Shown piece after piece: positions 22,185 to 34,505 of a stretch of 64,000 nt of DNA. The position numbers were made by a program, and so were the translations under genes. The stretch is from Plantago major (lineage: Eukaryota > Streptophyta > Magnoliopsida > Lamiales > Plantaginaceae), in contig JAIFAC010000420.1 in assembly GCA_026545765.1 (NCBI GenBank), positions 1 to 64,000 on the forward strand, written 5' to 3'. Position 1 is the first letter of the stretch. Every line of letters begins with the position of its first letter. The notes under the pieces are model-generated. The model searched no databases. It was not told where the DNA came from and saw only the letters and a program-made list of their open reading frames with translations.

Positions 22185-25100
22185 CTGAAGCAATCTCAAT
22201 CGGTTTTCTATAACCTAGGGTTTACCAGAAGATCGTATCGTTCATTATACTGATTTCAGTGCTTAGCTTCACTCCACATTGTTCAACGGACATCATTTTC
22301 GGTCACTCAGTTGAAGGAGATCTGAGTTCGAGCTTCTAATTTGATCGTTCGATTCCGCAATTCAATATGTTTTGGCACATGAACAGCCTCTCTTCTAAAT
22401 CCCCTGTACGTGCCTATGATTGCATCATTTTGCAGATTTTAGATTTCATATTGTTTGATTGATCATATTTATTGTTGTTGTATCTGATCGTCGGATTTGA
22501 TTCACTTGAGTTGTTTGCATATGAGATAAATGATTTATTGCCAAGTAGATTGTCTATGATTGGCTTTTATGTATTGAGAGAAGAATTTGATGGAATTGGC
22601 GGCATATTCAGGTTATTTTTGGTGAATTCAGATTGCTTGAAGTAGTTTGGGGCAACATAATTGTTGTGCAATTAATGTGAAGCATGTGATTCTTTCGTTC
22701 TGGGGACTGAGGCAGGCTTTCAATCAACTGTCCGCTTGTCCTGTAGTGCAATAAATCGTTACACTTGGAGTTTACAGATGGGAAACTAATTTCCAAACAT
22801 ATTTCGCCATCAAGTTTTTTAAATCATGAAAGACACTAGTTCAGAATTTCTTTGAAATGTAATTTTTAATCATCGGCAATTTGCTGACTTCCTTTACTGA
22901 TAAGAAAATTCCTCTATAGTGGTCGGTGGACTGGCTGGGGATGTGTAGGGTTTCAAATCATGCAGTGATTCGTGTTCTGTTTATGACTACTACATGTTTG
23001 ATTTGTCTCGCTCAAGTCTTGTTCATTTAAAGTAGTCAGCCATGTTTTACATCTGCAGTGTTTCTCTGATTGTGACAAAATATGTTGGTCGCTTCATGTC
23101 CTGTTAATGGAAACGAGTTAACAGGTGTTTTACATCTGCCGTGTTCCTCTGATTGCAACAAAATATGCTGATGGTCTATTCACCTTGGGTCACTTTTCTG
23201 TCATTTTTAATTTATAATTATGTAACATCTGTGTAGGTGCTCTGGTCCATTGCAATTGCTAATTAGTTGGTTCATGATCACACATTGCTATTTAATTTTT
23301 TAATGTTAGTGCTGTTATAATGGTGTTTTACTTCAATTCTTTTCTTAATAGTTGGTTATCACTTCAGAAAGATCTCACATATATTAGATGTAGTGAATAG
23401 GCTTATTTGTATAATTACTTTTAAACAACTTGAATTACTTTCTAACTACAGATTAACACGCTTCTATCCAATTCTGTGAAGCATGAAACCCTGTTGCTTT
23501 TGTCAACATTCTATTTTATTAGCTAATGCTACAAACCTTGATGAAGCAGTATGCCTGCACTATGTATGTGTTTACTGCTATTATTTATCTCTTTTTTTCC
23601 TGCTCTTTACTGGTAACTGGAGCTTAAATTATTTCTTTTCTTTCTCACTTGGAATAAATTCCTGTCACGTAATCATTTAGTGTACATGTCGTAACTGCCG
23701 CATGAAGCACTATTGTCAGAATATTTAACCAAATTTGTTATTCTTCTTACTGATTGTTTAAAACTTCAGGTGGATACGATATTGGAGAGAAACAACTTTA
23801 CACTCGAGGATCTATTGGATGCGGATAACATAATCGCTGAATCCAAGGATAATTCGCCTCATTGATTTGTAAGCTGCTAGTTTATGTACCAACTGAATGA
23901 AGGGAAAAAAAACAAAAAGGGAAAAAGAAGCATGCTTATATGTTGTATTGTGGTGGTATTATTTTATAATTGGTCGTAGTTAATATCTCTTGTTATGTTT
24001 GTTGTGCCTTCAAACAATTATTCATTGGTGTATTTAGTCATGAAAGATAACATTCCCACTGTAGTTGAACAAATCCTGTCTGTGTTAAGAAGTGGTTATT
24101 AATTTTGAACTTCTAATTCTCTTAGCTCATGATTTACCATGGGCATAGTTGAGATTCACTATTGTTCATGGTCATGTGTCAAACTTTGCAGCTTCACCTA
24201 CTTGTATCTCTGAATTATAGCAGAGAATAATGAAGTACTATTATACTAGCTCTTATCACTTTCAGCCTTCAGTTCTCTTGTAATGCTGCTCAATTGATCA
24301 GAATTCAAGTGGATAGTATTCTTTAAGGAGATTATGCAATTTAATCATTGAGTATATGTGCCCATGATGGCTAGACATGGGGATGCAGTAATATGTAAGA
24401 CAGTTAGACACATCTAAACTTAAGATTTGAGATATCAAACCCGCAACCTGAGGTGATAGCCGTAGGGTGGCTTTCTGGAAGTTCTTGGCTCTGAGCTAAG
24501 CATTTTGTAATTTTGTCCTTCAGTGAATTTTGATTCTTCACCAAATATCTACTCATTGAGTTTTTAATTTTAAGATTGCCTAATCAATCATTTCATGTTC
24601 AAAGTGGCCTAGTTACTATGTATCATTTGATAGCACTACAAGTGCCATTTTCTTTTTTCCTTTAATATCAATGATCTGATGTGTTGCATACATGATTTGA
24701 TTCCAAAATAATGATGCAGTTTGTGTCAAAGAGAACAAAAGAAAAAACTCATTGAATACATTGTAGAAGAAGCTCCAGATGATGCTGAGAATCAGCGATT
24801 ATTCAAGTACGTGCATGCTCGAGGTGTCGAGATATTGTTCCTGGAAACTGTTCCCATATCATTTCAATTAGACTAGTACAAATTTATATCCAGTGATGAG
24901 CTACTCTAATTTTTTTCTTCATTTTCTATGTAGGTTCCGTACCATTGCATGTGAGGTATTAATCTGTGAAACCGTCAAAATACTCGGAGAATTGGTAGAA
25001 GATCAAGAGGTAGGTGGTGTTTTTAAGAGTAATTCTACAATTTACTGGATCATTTTAATTTTTAACTTCACAAGTTATAATTTTTAACTTCATCAGTTAT

Positions 25101-28100
25101 CTTCTATTTGTTCGCAGTTGATGGATCTGCTATTCTCTTTCCTCGATCCTGAACGGTCCCATAGTGCTCACTTGTCTGGGTACTTCAGTAAGGTATTATT
25201 GATTCTTTCATCCTCTCGAAGTATTAAGATTGTTTTTGAATGTTTATTACTGCTTTCTCATGAAGGACATGCAGGAAAAAATCTTGAACGGATAGATTCA
25301 CTGACTGGTGCATTTACATTTCTTTTTTTTTTTTGTGTTGGAAACTTTCAGATTGTATTCACGGTTAAAGTTTTCATATCTGCCGGTTTTTGCCGGGACG
25401 TTGCTGTTTTGCTCATGCTTATCCTTCTTACCTCCTCTATTGCATTTAGGCAATTGTTTTCCCCTTTCTGGTTGTTTGCTTCATAATTCCCATCTTGATG
25501 TGCTAGGTTGTTATCTGCCTGTTGACGGGGATGACGGATTCTATAATGAAGTATATACAAGTAAGTCCAATTACTTTTAGTATTGCATTATCTTGTTATG
25601 TATAAAATATAGAATAACAGACCAGGGAATTAATTATTAGCTAGTATGTTTAAGTTATCAACATGTACTCAGTTAGGTTCACTGGCTATGAACTAATCAT
25701 ACTTTTATATTTTTGGTTTCAATTTTAATCCAATGTAATTAAATGTTTCAATGTTTTACATGTGGGCATATTGATAATATTGCAGTTAGTATTTTCTAAA
25801 GAGAGAGTCCATACATCCCTTATCGCACGTGTTTACTGGTACTAGAAAAAAGCAGCATGTGTTATTGTATTATCTTTTTGTGACAGTAATGCGGACCATT
25901 AGCTAAAGTCTTTCCTGTTTAACAACTTTGAGTAATGTTTATTTTCTCTTGAATTATATGTTGCCCTCCACATGTATTTCAGAAATGGGCTTGCTTGTTT
26001 CATTTTGCTGAATATACTTGGAGATGTTGGCATAATACATTAGTAAGAACTTGTAATATCAGTTACGCTTTTCCCCTAGAGCTAGACCATGGACCAGGAA
26101 CCAAAATGTTCCTTCCTCACACAAGAACTAAAACTAAACACGTATCATTTACTCTTTCATGCAGCAACAAATGCATGACTCAGTGTCTAATTACTGATTG
26201 CTGGACCAATCTGCACTATCACCTCCAACCACCAGTTTGTAGCTCTTGCCTCATCAAAACCCCACTTCCATCACCTGAATATCTTGCTTGCCTCCCTTTA
26301 CCATCATCCTACCATTGCTAACATCAACCATTCACCAAAGAGTCACAAGCTCGCCATTCTCATTACTCAGTCCTACCACTACCTATATCACTGTCATCCT
26401 GCCATCACCCACTGTCAGAGCATCCATCAACAACTAGCACATGGTTGCCCCAGTATGTCCTCTGCAGTAATACAATAAGTGTGCCTTTAAGGGGCTCAGG
26501 TCTCCTGAGACCTACCTGTGACACCTTTCTCTCAAGACAAACACCGGAAAATTTTTTCCCACCAAAGGGAAAGAGGGGAAAGATGCAGACCCCGCGGGGG
26601 ATTTGGAAATGCAAGAGACCATTTGGCAAGGAAAATATCTAACAGTTAAAAGTAGAAAATGTTGAGCCTTTATGTGCCAGTGGATCGATCAATTTTGTGC
26701 ACTTGTGTTTACTGTCATACTTATGAGATAATTGTTTTTAAAAAGATTTTTTGAAACAGTTCAATTTTGCTAAATGCACAGTTCTTCATTTTTTTCCTTC
26801 CAAATACATTTCAAATTGGCCTTTATTGTTTATTGGTATCCGAACGACCATGTACAACTGTTACACAAACTTTTTACACATTATTCCTATCCCGGGTGGG
26901 AACTTGTGTAGGCCGTTCACAAGTAGACATTTGCTTGGAACATGTTTCCATCTTTAGTCTCAAGTGTATGGTTTCTAACATGTAGTAGTAGTATGATTGT
27001 ATCTTGACATATCGATCCATTCAGGTACTCATAGCAACTCATTAATTATTCTTTAACTACACAAGTAATTCCAAATTGAGGAATATTTTCTCTTATGAAA
27101 TTTATATTCATGTATGGGTGATGAATATTTTAAGTGGTTAGATGATCTTTATCTTTTGGCTTACTATTTTAATTGTTGTCTGGCTACTTGCATGCAATGT
27201 TTGTTCAGCCTCGTCGGATGGATATTTTAAAAAAGCTTGTTGACCTGATTGGAATTACATCAATAATGGAGGTTTGAGCTATCTTTCAACGGTGGACTCT
27301 CTTTATTGCAGCTACTACTGTCTGGACATCCTAATAATATGTTTCTTTTGGACAGCTTTTGAATCGCCTGCTCGGTGCTGATGGGCATATTTATAAAAAT
27401 CATCCTATGCTGTGGTTGGAACCAGATGTGCTGGATATAATCCTGATAAATTCAGTTCATCTGTATGTTGCATTAAATTCATCTAAGCTTTCTTAGCGAT
27501 GCTTTCAGGATCCTGAATACCTTTCTATTGCTTCTTGGGGTCGCCCTACCTTCACATAAGGAACTGGAACTGTCTGAGCCCTACCTTTCTATATACTCGA
27601 CTTTCTAATGAAATCAGGACACATATTTCCCGAGATATATGTTTTAGTGAGGCTTCAGGCCAAAATTTGATAGGCTTGATAATAAGGAGAGATGATACTT
27701 TTTGCTCCTATCAGATCATGGATTCTCACTTTCACTCTTTGATTCCATCTAGTCCTGTCCAAAATTACAATTATTTCCATTTTGGGAGTCCCATTACATA
27801 TTAGAATTAAAAAAAACTGCCAATGTTACTCCATCTAGCTACTGTCATCTTATCAATTCTTTATTTGAACAACTCCCCACTTACATTATTTATTCTCTAT
27901 TTATAATCAATACCTCACTTAATACCCCACGGTTCTTTATTTTGTGCCTGCCCAAAATTTTGTAATTTCGGGCAGGGTGGATTTCTAATAATTATTTTAT
28001 TCAGTCGATCAGCTAAAGGTTTAATAACAGATGCTGTCTGAACTCTGAAGTGAAATTTGTATTGAAGGATAAATAGATTGAAGCTTGCTGAATTTCTACA

Positions 28101-29599
28101 GAAATTAAGATAATGCTTGATGAAGCTTTTGCATATATTTGCAGGAGACCCCTGAAGTCCATGAGAATGCTGCAAAAATTCTATGTGGTGTTGCCAGATC
28201 TGCTCCAATCAAGTTGAGTTTGAAAATTACCAGCCCAAGGTCTTGCTGATTATTGTGCTCCTATACCCTTCTCACCACCTCATGCCCTGGTTCTTTCTTA
28301 AATTGGCTGACTCGGGTCTCTTACAGGTTTATAAAGAAAATGTTAGATTTTGCTCTTGAAGACTCAAGGCCGAAATCTGTTTTGGTGAACCTGTTGTCAG
28401 TTTGTATATCCTTGTTAGAACTAGACCCCAACAGGGTAAAATCAGGGATATCTGATCTCAGAACCAGAATTGTTGCAGGGATGCTAAAGAGCGTTGGTAA
28501 GGTTACTTAGGATTCATACCTTGTGGTTCTGTTGACATCTTCCTTGGTGCAATAGATAGTACTGAATCTAATAAGATGATACAAACCGGAGGGAAATTGA
28601 GTTAGCTGATTATCTATAATAATAAATCTGTCCAGATGGTGGTCGTAATTAAATGAGTACTTACGATTACGAAATCTTGGTTTTTATACTTGCATGCAAT
28701 AACCTAGCTTTGAACAGGCTCACCTGGAAGTGAACAGCCTTGGAAAAGTACTATAAATCTGCGGGGAGGTTCAAGCTCTATGTGCATTGTTATATTTTTC
28801 TGTGTGTGTGATAAGTAGTAGGCCTGTCGAATACATCACATTGTTTTTCCTTGTGCATTGGTTAATGTTGAAAGAACATGTATATGCTGAGAATACTCCT
28901 CCATTATGGTTAAAGCAAGACCCATTGGATCATAACCTGAACTCTTGTTGTGTAATTAGTGCAGAGTGTTGCCCAAGATTCTGCATGATTGTATTACTCA
29001 TGCTTGGGAAATCATACACTAGGATAACTCTCTTACCTTGGCATACTGCAGACCTGACTTTCACACCTGTGCAGTTCGGAATATAGAAGGGGGATAGTGT
29101 ACGAGAGATGTAAGAGTGAACAAAATAACACTTTTAAAAAGTCAAGTTCTTTAAGAATACTAGTAGTATGTATTATGTAAGTCCTTCCGTGCTTATATTT
29201 GAGATTTATGAGATCAAGTCAGTTTAACATATCTTCTTCTATATTATCCTTTCGTTTTCTCCTTCTGTTTTTAAGCCCAATATGTAATTTCTAGCCGGAA
29301 ATACATGACAAACATAAATGTATCTGAAAATATGAGAAGAGAGTCAATAGGTTAATTCTGGCAGGCGATCTACTCAAGCTTTTGGACTATTCATCTGATG
29401 ACAATGTATTGCCAACTACATATGGAAAATTGGAGCCCAGTTGGAAAGGATCGCTTAAAGGTACTTGTATTAACTGCACTGGTATCTATATTGTTGCTAT
29501 TTCTAGTTGAATTTGCTAGTGAAGTTGTAGAATTTTGTTTTTGCGTGGAAATATAATTGTTTTCCTTTGTAATATACTACTTGATTCTGCAGTGAAGTA

Positions 29600-29844
29600 C
29601 TCCTCCACCCCGCTAAAAAATGTAACTGTTACTTTTTGGGACGCCCCACTAATTTAGACTACTTCCTAAAATAGTAAAAAAATTCCACTATCTTATACTT
29701 TTTCATTATTTATCATTTCTCTCTTATCTCTCGTATCTTTCATTCTTTATCATTTCTCTCTCTCCGTCAACAAATGATAAACTATTGTCCGTCTTAAAAA
29801 CAATGCTGAAAAGATTGTGGCCAATTTTACTGGGACGGAGGGAG
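29600..29844. mobile_element. Stowaway-type MITE in SAPS copy B intron 10 (245 bp)
   Basis: TA at 29598-29599 and 29845-29846. The ends are CTCCTCCACCCCG on the left and the inverse of CTCCCTCCGTCCCAG on the right, typical of plant Stowaway elements. Copy A has no counterpart at about 16060-16200. Confidence 0.85.
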
Positions 29845-30770
29845 TAGTATGTTAATTTTTTTTAATATGCCTTTTCTTGTTGTACATGCTGATTCCCCGT
29901 TTCTCCTGTGTTCTAATTTTCTCGTATTAGAGGAAACTACAGAACTATATCTGATTCTTAGAATATAATATGAAGGTGGTAGAGTTCATCACTGTCTTAG
30001 TGGCTGTTAGTAGTGAAGTTGCAGAAAAGGAATTGATTCACCATGCTGTCAAACATATTATTGAGATGTTTTTCGAGTGAGTTCTCCCCTAGTTAAGCAT
30101 TTGATTTTAGCATTGAATGTGGACTAGAAAAATTACAGCACACAGATGCATCTTAATTGCAGGTATCCATATAATAATTTCTTACATCACCATGTGGAAA
30201 ACATTATCATATCTTTCTTGAGAAGCACAAATCCTCAGTTTGTTCAGCACATACTTTGTGATTGTAACCTCATCGGAAAGATTCTTGAAGCAGAAAGTGA
30301 CCAAGAATTGCCTATTAATACAACTAAGGTACTGGCCTTGCATTTACTGATGTGCACTTTCAAATTTCCGCAGCTCACTCGTTCAGTGTACATTATCTCA
30401 TCTTGCACCTCCTCTACCCAGTTTGATTTCTTAATTAAACTGTCAGATGATAGTCAGAATGTTTGAACAGTAAAAGAAACATTTTCTGTTTTTGTGAATG
30501 AGTCTTTCAGCCTACTAAAGCAGTTGAGGGAAAGCCACAGCCCAGGATAGGGACTATGGGTCATATTACCCAGATACATAAGATTGGTCAGCTAGGGAAT
30601 ACCAACATCGAGATACATAGACTTCAGCAGGTTTGCCCTACTTCTTCCTTTTTATAGCTCCTTCCATTGATCGAGTCATTTCCACTCCATGTATCCTGAC
30701 CTCATCTAACGCCAGCATACATGCTTATGTTTGACTTTGGGTGATCTTGACGTTAGTTGGATTCAGGCCA

Positions 30771-30797
30771 CCCCCCCCCCCCCCCCCCAAAAAAAAA
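30771..30797 (+). repeat. C18 homopolymer followed by A-run
   Basis: 18 C followed by about nine A in intron 13 of copy B. Copy A at about 17100 has a normal mixed sequence (catctccctactctg). Confidence 0.9.
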
Positions 30798-31712
30798 CTC
30801 TGTTTTAAATATGCACTTCATTTGTAAATATTTATGTGATTCTTTTCTACATATCAATGTCATATTCGCGCATACTGGTGGACTCTATGAGTTCAACACA
30901 TTCTCCAACTTTTGCAATGCAGTTAGATCATCCAAGGATTTCTTGTTTGTACTATTTGGAGCTTAACATACACTTCTTAGAAATACCCTTTGTCCATTCT
31001 CTTTATTGGCAGGAAAACAAGCGTTGGGTTTATTGGCAGACATATAGACTTCGCAAGTACAATAAAACAGAAAATGTTTATGAGTGGGCATGTGGGTGAG
31101 TATCATTCAATTATCTCTGCATGCTCAATATTCCACAAGGTCTGAGATTATGTATCCATTGTGTTGTCGAACAAAGCAACAGTTTTTTGTTACGCAGTAC
31201 AGAACTTTCTGTTGTCTTCAGCGATGCCAATCATATTGCTATCACATTTTAGTTCTGGTATGCATCTCTAATAGTGTTTCACAACAAGCTGTGGTCTCTA
31301 GTATAGAATCATAAACAAAGGTTAAGTAAATGGGTTGACCAAAACAGTCCTAGACCCCGCTATGTGTTTGACTTGATGGATGACAAATCAAAATTGACTT
31401 GATATGACACATTATTTTCGATTGAAATCAACTCGTGGAGATTGGAGCTATCATTCCATTTTTATTGTGTTTCTTATGTTTCATTGCGGATCCTATTACA
31501 TGTTTCCCAGTGCATGGTCTGTTTTAGTCTCTTGGGTAAATCTTACTTTCCATCTTTTATTTCATATCGTGGATGTATCATTTTCACTATTTTGCAGGAG
31601 ACCCCATGATAAGAGACCCCATAATCATCCAGGAGCTAGCAAAGGCAGAATAGGTGATGTTCCAGTTTTGGCAGATAGCAGAAGGAAAAGCAATATCTAT
31701 GAAGTTGATTGA

Positions 31713-31860
31713 CATGTTGGAACAGAAGACACCTCTGAACATCCCGAATCTGAAAAGGATTGATAATTCAAGGAAAAAGTGTAAATGCTGAATGATGTTG
31801 CGAGATGAACATGGCGCTTTACTGACAAGTTAGGTGGGAGGCTTAACTAGAGATGCTGCT
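31713..31860 (+). pseudogene. Stranded piece of SAPS last exon after copy B
   Basis: gttggaacagaagacacctc and following text match copy A from about 19512 to its stop region, but directly follow the exon-15 equivalent. About 1.4 kb (end of exon 15, exons 16-17 and most of exon 18) is gone. Confidence 0.85.
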
Positions 31861-32240
31861 GCTCATGAGTCTAAAGTGAGTTAAGCCGATGAAGTTTTCC
31901 TTCTGTACTTATTCATTCTTGTGTATCCCACTCTGCTATTGTCCCACTTGAAGGCTGAAGCCTTGTCCTTACTGGACTCTATAGACTATAGGTGCGTACT
32001 TTTTTGTCACCTTCTTACTGTCAAGTACGCTAGGCGAAATATAATTGTTGCTAGAATGTTCTATAGAACCTTGTTCATACCTCAGTTAATTGTCTTGCTC
32101 ATGTATCAGTTTAGAATTTTCATCAAGCATGACTTTTTTACAAAGTTAAGAGCAGTTCGCCGGATGTGGTCATTCCGTTTTCTATGGTTCCCACATGTGC
32201 CATATATCTTTTATACTATATATTTCTTTTATACTTTTAT

Positions 32241-33797
32241 TCAAAAATAATCTCCTTACTTTTTATCAATTCAAAGAATAAATTTGTGGTTAAATTTGAC
32301 TGAATAACTCAAAATCAAATGTGGCATTTGATAAAGGAGTAGTATGTATGAATAGTCAAATTTCACTGTCATTTTGGGACGATAATTACTAATTTTTGCT
32401 TGAAGTGAGTAGTTACTCTCTAAAACTGCATAATTATTGGGATGGATTTGCCAAGATTATCAAGATGTTAAATGCAATGCTTTAAAACGCAACACAAAAT
32501 ATTTATAATTGACCAAAATGCCTCAGCTAAAAAAAACAAACTTACAAAGTTAATGAAAATCGAATAACTCAGATATACAAACACAAAACATTAATACGCA
32601 CGATCGAACAAAATAACAACATTAAATAAAATATAACAATAACATGATCGAAATGATTTTTCGAATTTCGCTTACAAAGTTTTAAAAACCCAAAAAGCAA
32701 AATGAAGTGGCGGTTTTAAATCCATTATGAACCGCCGTTTTAAAACCGGCCAGTTTATGAATAGGAACTTTTTTTATTTTTTAAAAAAAAAAACCGGATT
32801 TATGAAATGGCCGGTTTTAAAACCGGCCATATCATGGTCACAGTATTTTTTTTTTTTTTTTTTTTTTTGCTTTTTTGGGATTTTTTTAACTTTTGTAAAA
32901 ACGAAATATTTTCCGGGAAAAAATCATTAAATTTTTTTCCCGATTCATGTTTAGTATTGTTATTTTGTGTTCCATCGTGCATGTTAATGTTTTTTTATAA
33001 ACGAAATATTTTGCGGAAAAAAAAAATTATTCATTTTTTTCCGAAATTTTTGAAATTTTGAAATTTTTGAAATTGTGTTTACTGATGTTAATTAGTGTCC
33101 GTACATGTTCGCATAATGTTTTCGTGTTTGCATATACGAGTTTTTTATTTTTTTCGTATTTCATAAGTTTGTTTTTTAGCTAGGGGCATTTCCGTCAAAT
33201 TACAAAATATTTGGCACAGATTTAATTTAAAACGCACAAGGCTTAACAACCCCAAAGATTATACTTGTTCAAGCATGTTCGAATTGTTATTCACAAAATC
33301 AGGTCAATAGTTCAAACATGTTCTTCAAAATCTTGGTGACAATAAATAGATAGACTATATGGAATTTAATGACAAGAAGTCAAGAATCAAGTCTGTGTCT
33401 ATATATCTGTGTCTATATATCTGACCCTTTTTTTTTTTTAATTTGTAAAGAATTTGGAACCTGCAGCTGCTGATCTCTGAGTGCACATTGGATTAACACA
33501 TCATTGCTTGCAAACAACACAAGTAACGATTAGCGTTTGGAGTTGAAAGATGAGATGAGTCCACATGCTACTATCGGAATTTATACATCTTTTTCCAATG
33601 CCTTGAATATACTTTTGTAGGGTTTACTACGAGATAAGAATAGATTTATTGTTAAAACGAGATAGAATGCATAAACTGCTAAGATCTAATCTTAACTGCT
33701 GATTTTACGTGACGATTACTCCTACTATGCATTTACAACTCAAAAGTAGTTGTATTAGTTAATTTACCAATCTATCCATTGAATTTTAAAGTAAAAA
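32241..33797. other. Intergenic: palindrome-rich segment and degenerate tandem repeat
   Basis: No gene was recognised. It contains a perfect 24-bp palindrome at 32807-32830 and a related half copy near 32733-32752, a T-run at about 32848-32868, and at about 32896-33150 two units of the same ~100-bp repeat seen at 7858-8048. Confidence 0.6.
32807..32830. repeat. 24-bp perfect palindrome
   Basis: Reads ATGGCCGGTTTT then its exact inverse. A similar word (gttttaaaaccggcc) lies about 70 bp upstream. It may be the centre or end of a small transposon with ccggtt-type subterminal words like the hAT element at 21223, but no target duplication was identified. Confidence 0.85.
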
Positions 33798-33906
33798 TCT
33801 ATGTATATATTAATTGAAAAATCATTCAAGCATTCTTAAGGGTGACAAGTCATTAATTATGTGGAATTGATGAACATTTTATTGGCTATAAGATGTCTAT
33901 GTGGCA
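33798..33906 (+). repeat. Helitron left end, copy 1
   Basis: About 108 bp starting TCTATGTATATATTAATTG and ending gatgtctatgtggca, preceded by A. Nearly the same sequence recurs at 37340-37446. Confidence 0.75.
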
Positions 33907-34210
33907 GCATCAAACATTATCATTCACCAAAAATTCAAAATAAAATTTCTGCTACAGTACACGTTTTTGAGGAATAGAGCTTAGCTGTTATGTTTATAAA
34001 TATGGAAGACACTAATTACAATATACAATTTCAGTTATTAGTGGAACAAACTTGGAAACTAATTATATATTACAAATCAAATTACAAACAATTCAAATAT
34101 CACAAAAGGTAAACATAATACTCTAATATTAATTGCCCAGAATAAAATTTACACAGCAGTAGTATATGGGTCGAAAATTTCAAGTTAGGGTTTTTTTCGC
34201 TAGTAAGTCA

Positions 34211-34505
34211 AACCATTCCGCATACAGTGAGAGTTCATACCGAACATCATAACTTTATGAACGCATATATTCTCCATCAATTTACCTCGATTTATTTGTT
34301 ATCTCAGATTCTACTATTCCCGCAGCAAGAAGGCTCGCAGAAATCATAACCAGTGAAACCATTCCGCAAAACTGCTGAAAGGTGAGAGTTCATACTTCTG
34401 CAACATCATAACTTCATGAACGTACATATTCTCCATCAATTCACCTGATTTATTTGTTATGTGTATTTTACTATTCCTGCAGGAAGGCCTGCGCAAAACT
34501 GTTAA
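34211..34505 (+). repeat. Tandem direct repeat, two units of ~150 bp
   Basis: Unit 1 starts aaccattccgcatac at 34211 and unit 2 aaccattccgcaaaac at 34357. Both contain gagagttcatac, catcataact, atattctccatcaatt and tgatttatttgttat-like text. It lies between the Helitron left end and the RPA-like gene. A further ~100-bp spaced pair (attagcatacgaatatgata) lies near 34534 and 34634. Confidence 0.85.

Larger units (their letters stand above)
22367..31712 (+). pseudogene. SAPS-domain protein, copy B; frameshifted and lacking the last three exons
   Basis: Exons matching copy A: 22367-22405, 23770-23868, 24720-24806, 24934-25009, 25118-25192, 27209-27271, 27356 to about 27466, 28145-28239, 28327-28496, 29365-29460, 29976-30076, 30163-30328, 30511-30630, 31013-31095, 31598-31712. 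The family landmarks are clear: MFWHMNSLSSKSP, FTLEDLLD, LMDLLFSFLDPERSH, KLVDLIGITSIME, ETPEVHENAAKILC, LVNLLSVCISLL, HHHVENIIISFL, ENVYEWACGRP. Exon 2 lacks two bases relative to A and stops shortly before its donor; the downstream codons RLIDF then fit the family in another frame. Exon 10 also lacks two bases. Exon 15 ends at a TGA and runs straight into text matching the middle of A exon 18, marking a deletion. Exons 8-9 are open here, where A is broken. B is very probably a pseudogene. Confidence 0.85.
21896..32240 (+). repeat. Right copy (B) of the segmental tandem duplication
   Basis: Same order and orientation as 8188-19950. Landmarks at its start are gatatttgacgg, aaactgggttttggggaaat and gcagttgaattctgatttcg; at its end gcgaaatataattgttgcta and gatgtggtcattccgttt. 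The sequence matching A 18118 to about 19512 is missing. Confidence 0.9.

Noticed and set aside
25308-25580. Open frames within SAPS intron 5 (copy B, and the same in copy A at 11380-11808)
   Set aside because: They are intron sequence; similarity between the copies comes from the duplication.
26284-26642. Overlapping open frames on both strands in SAPS copy B intron 5
   Set aside because: Low-complexity, CT-rich intron sequence without family matches.
32800-33061. Open frames of poly-Phe or poly-Lys
   Set aside because: Produced by T and A homopolymers.
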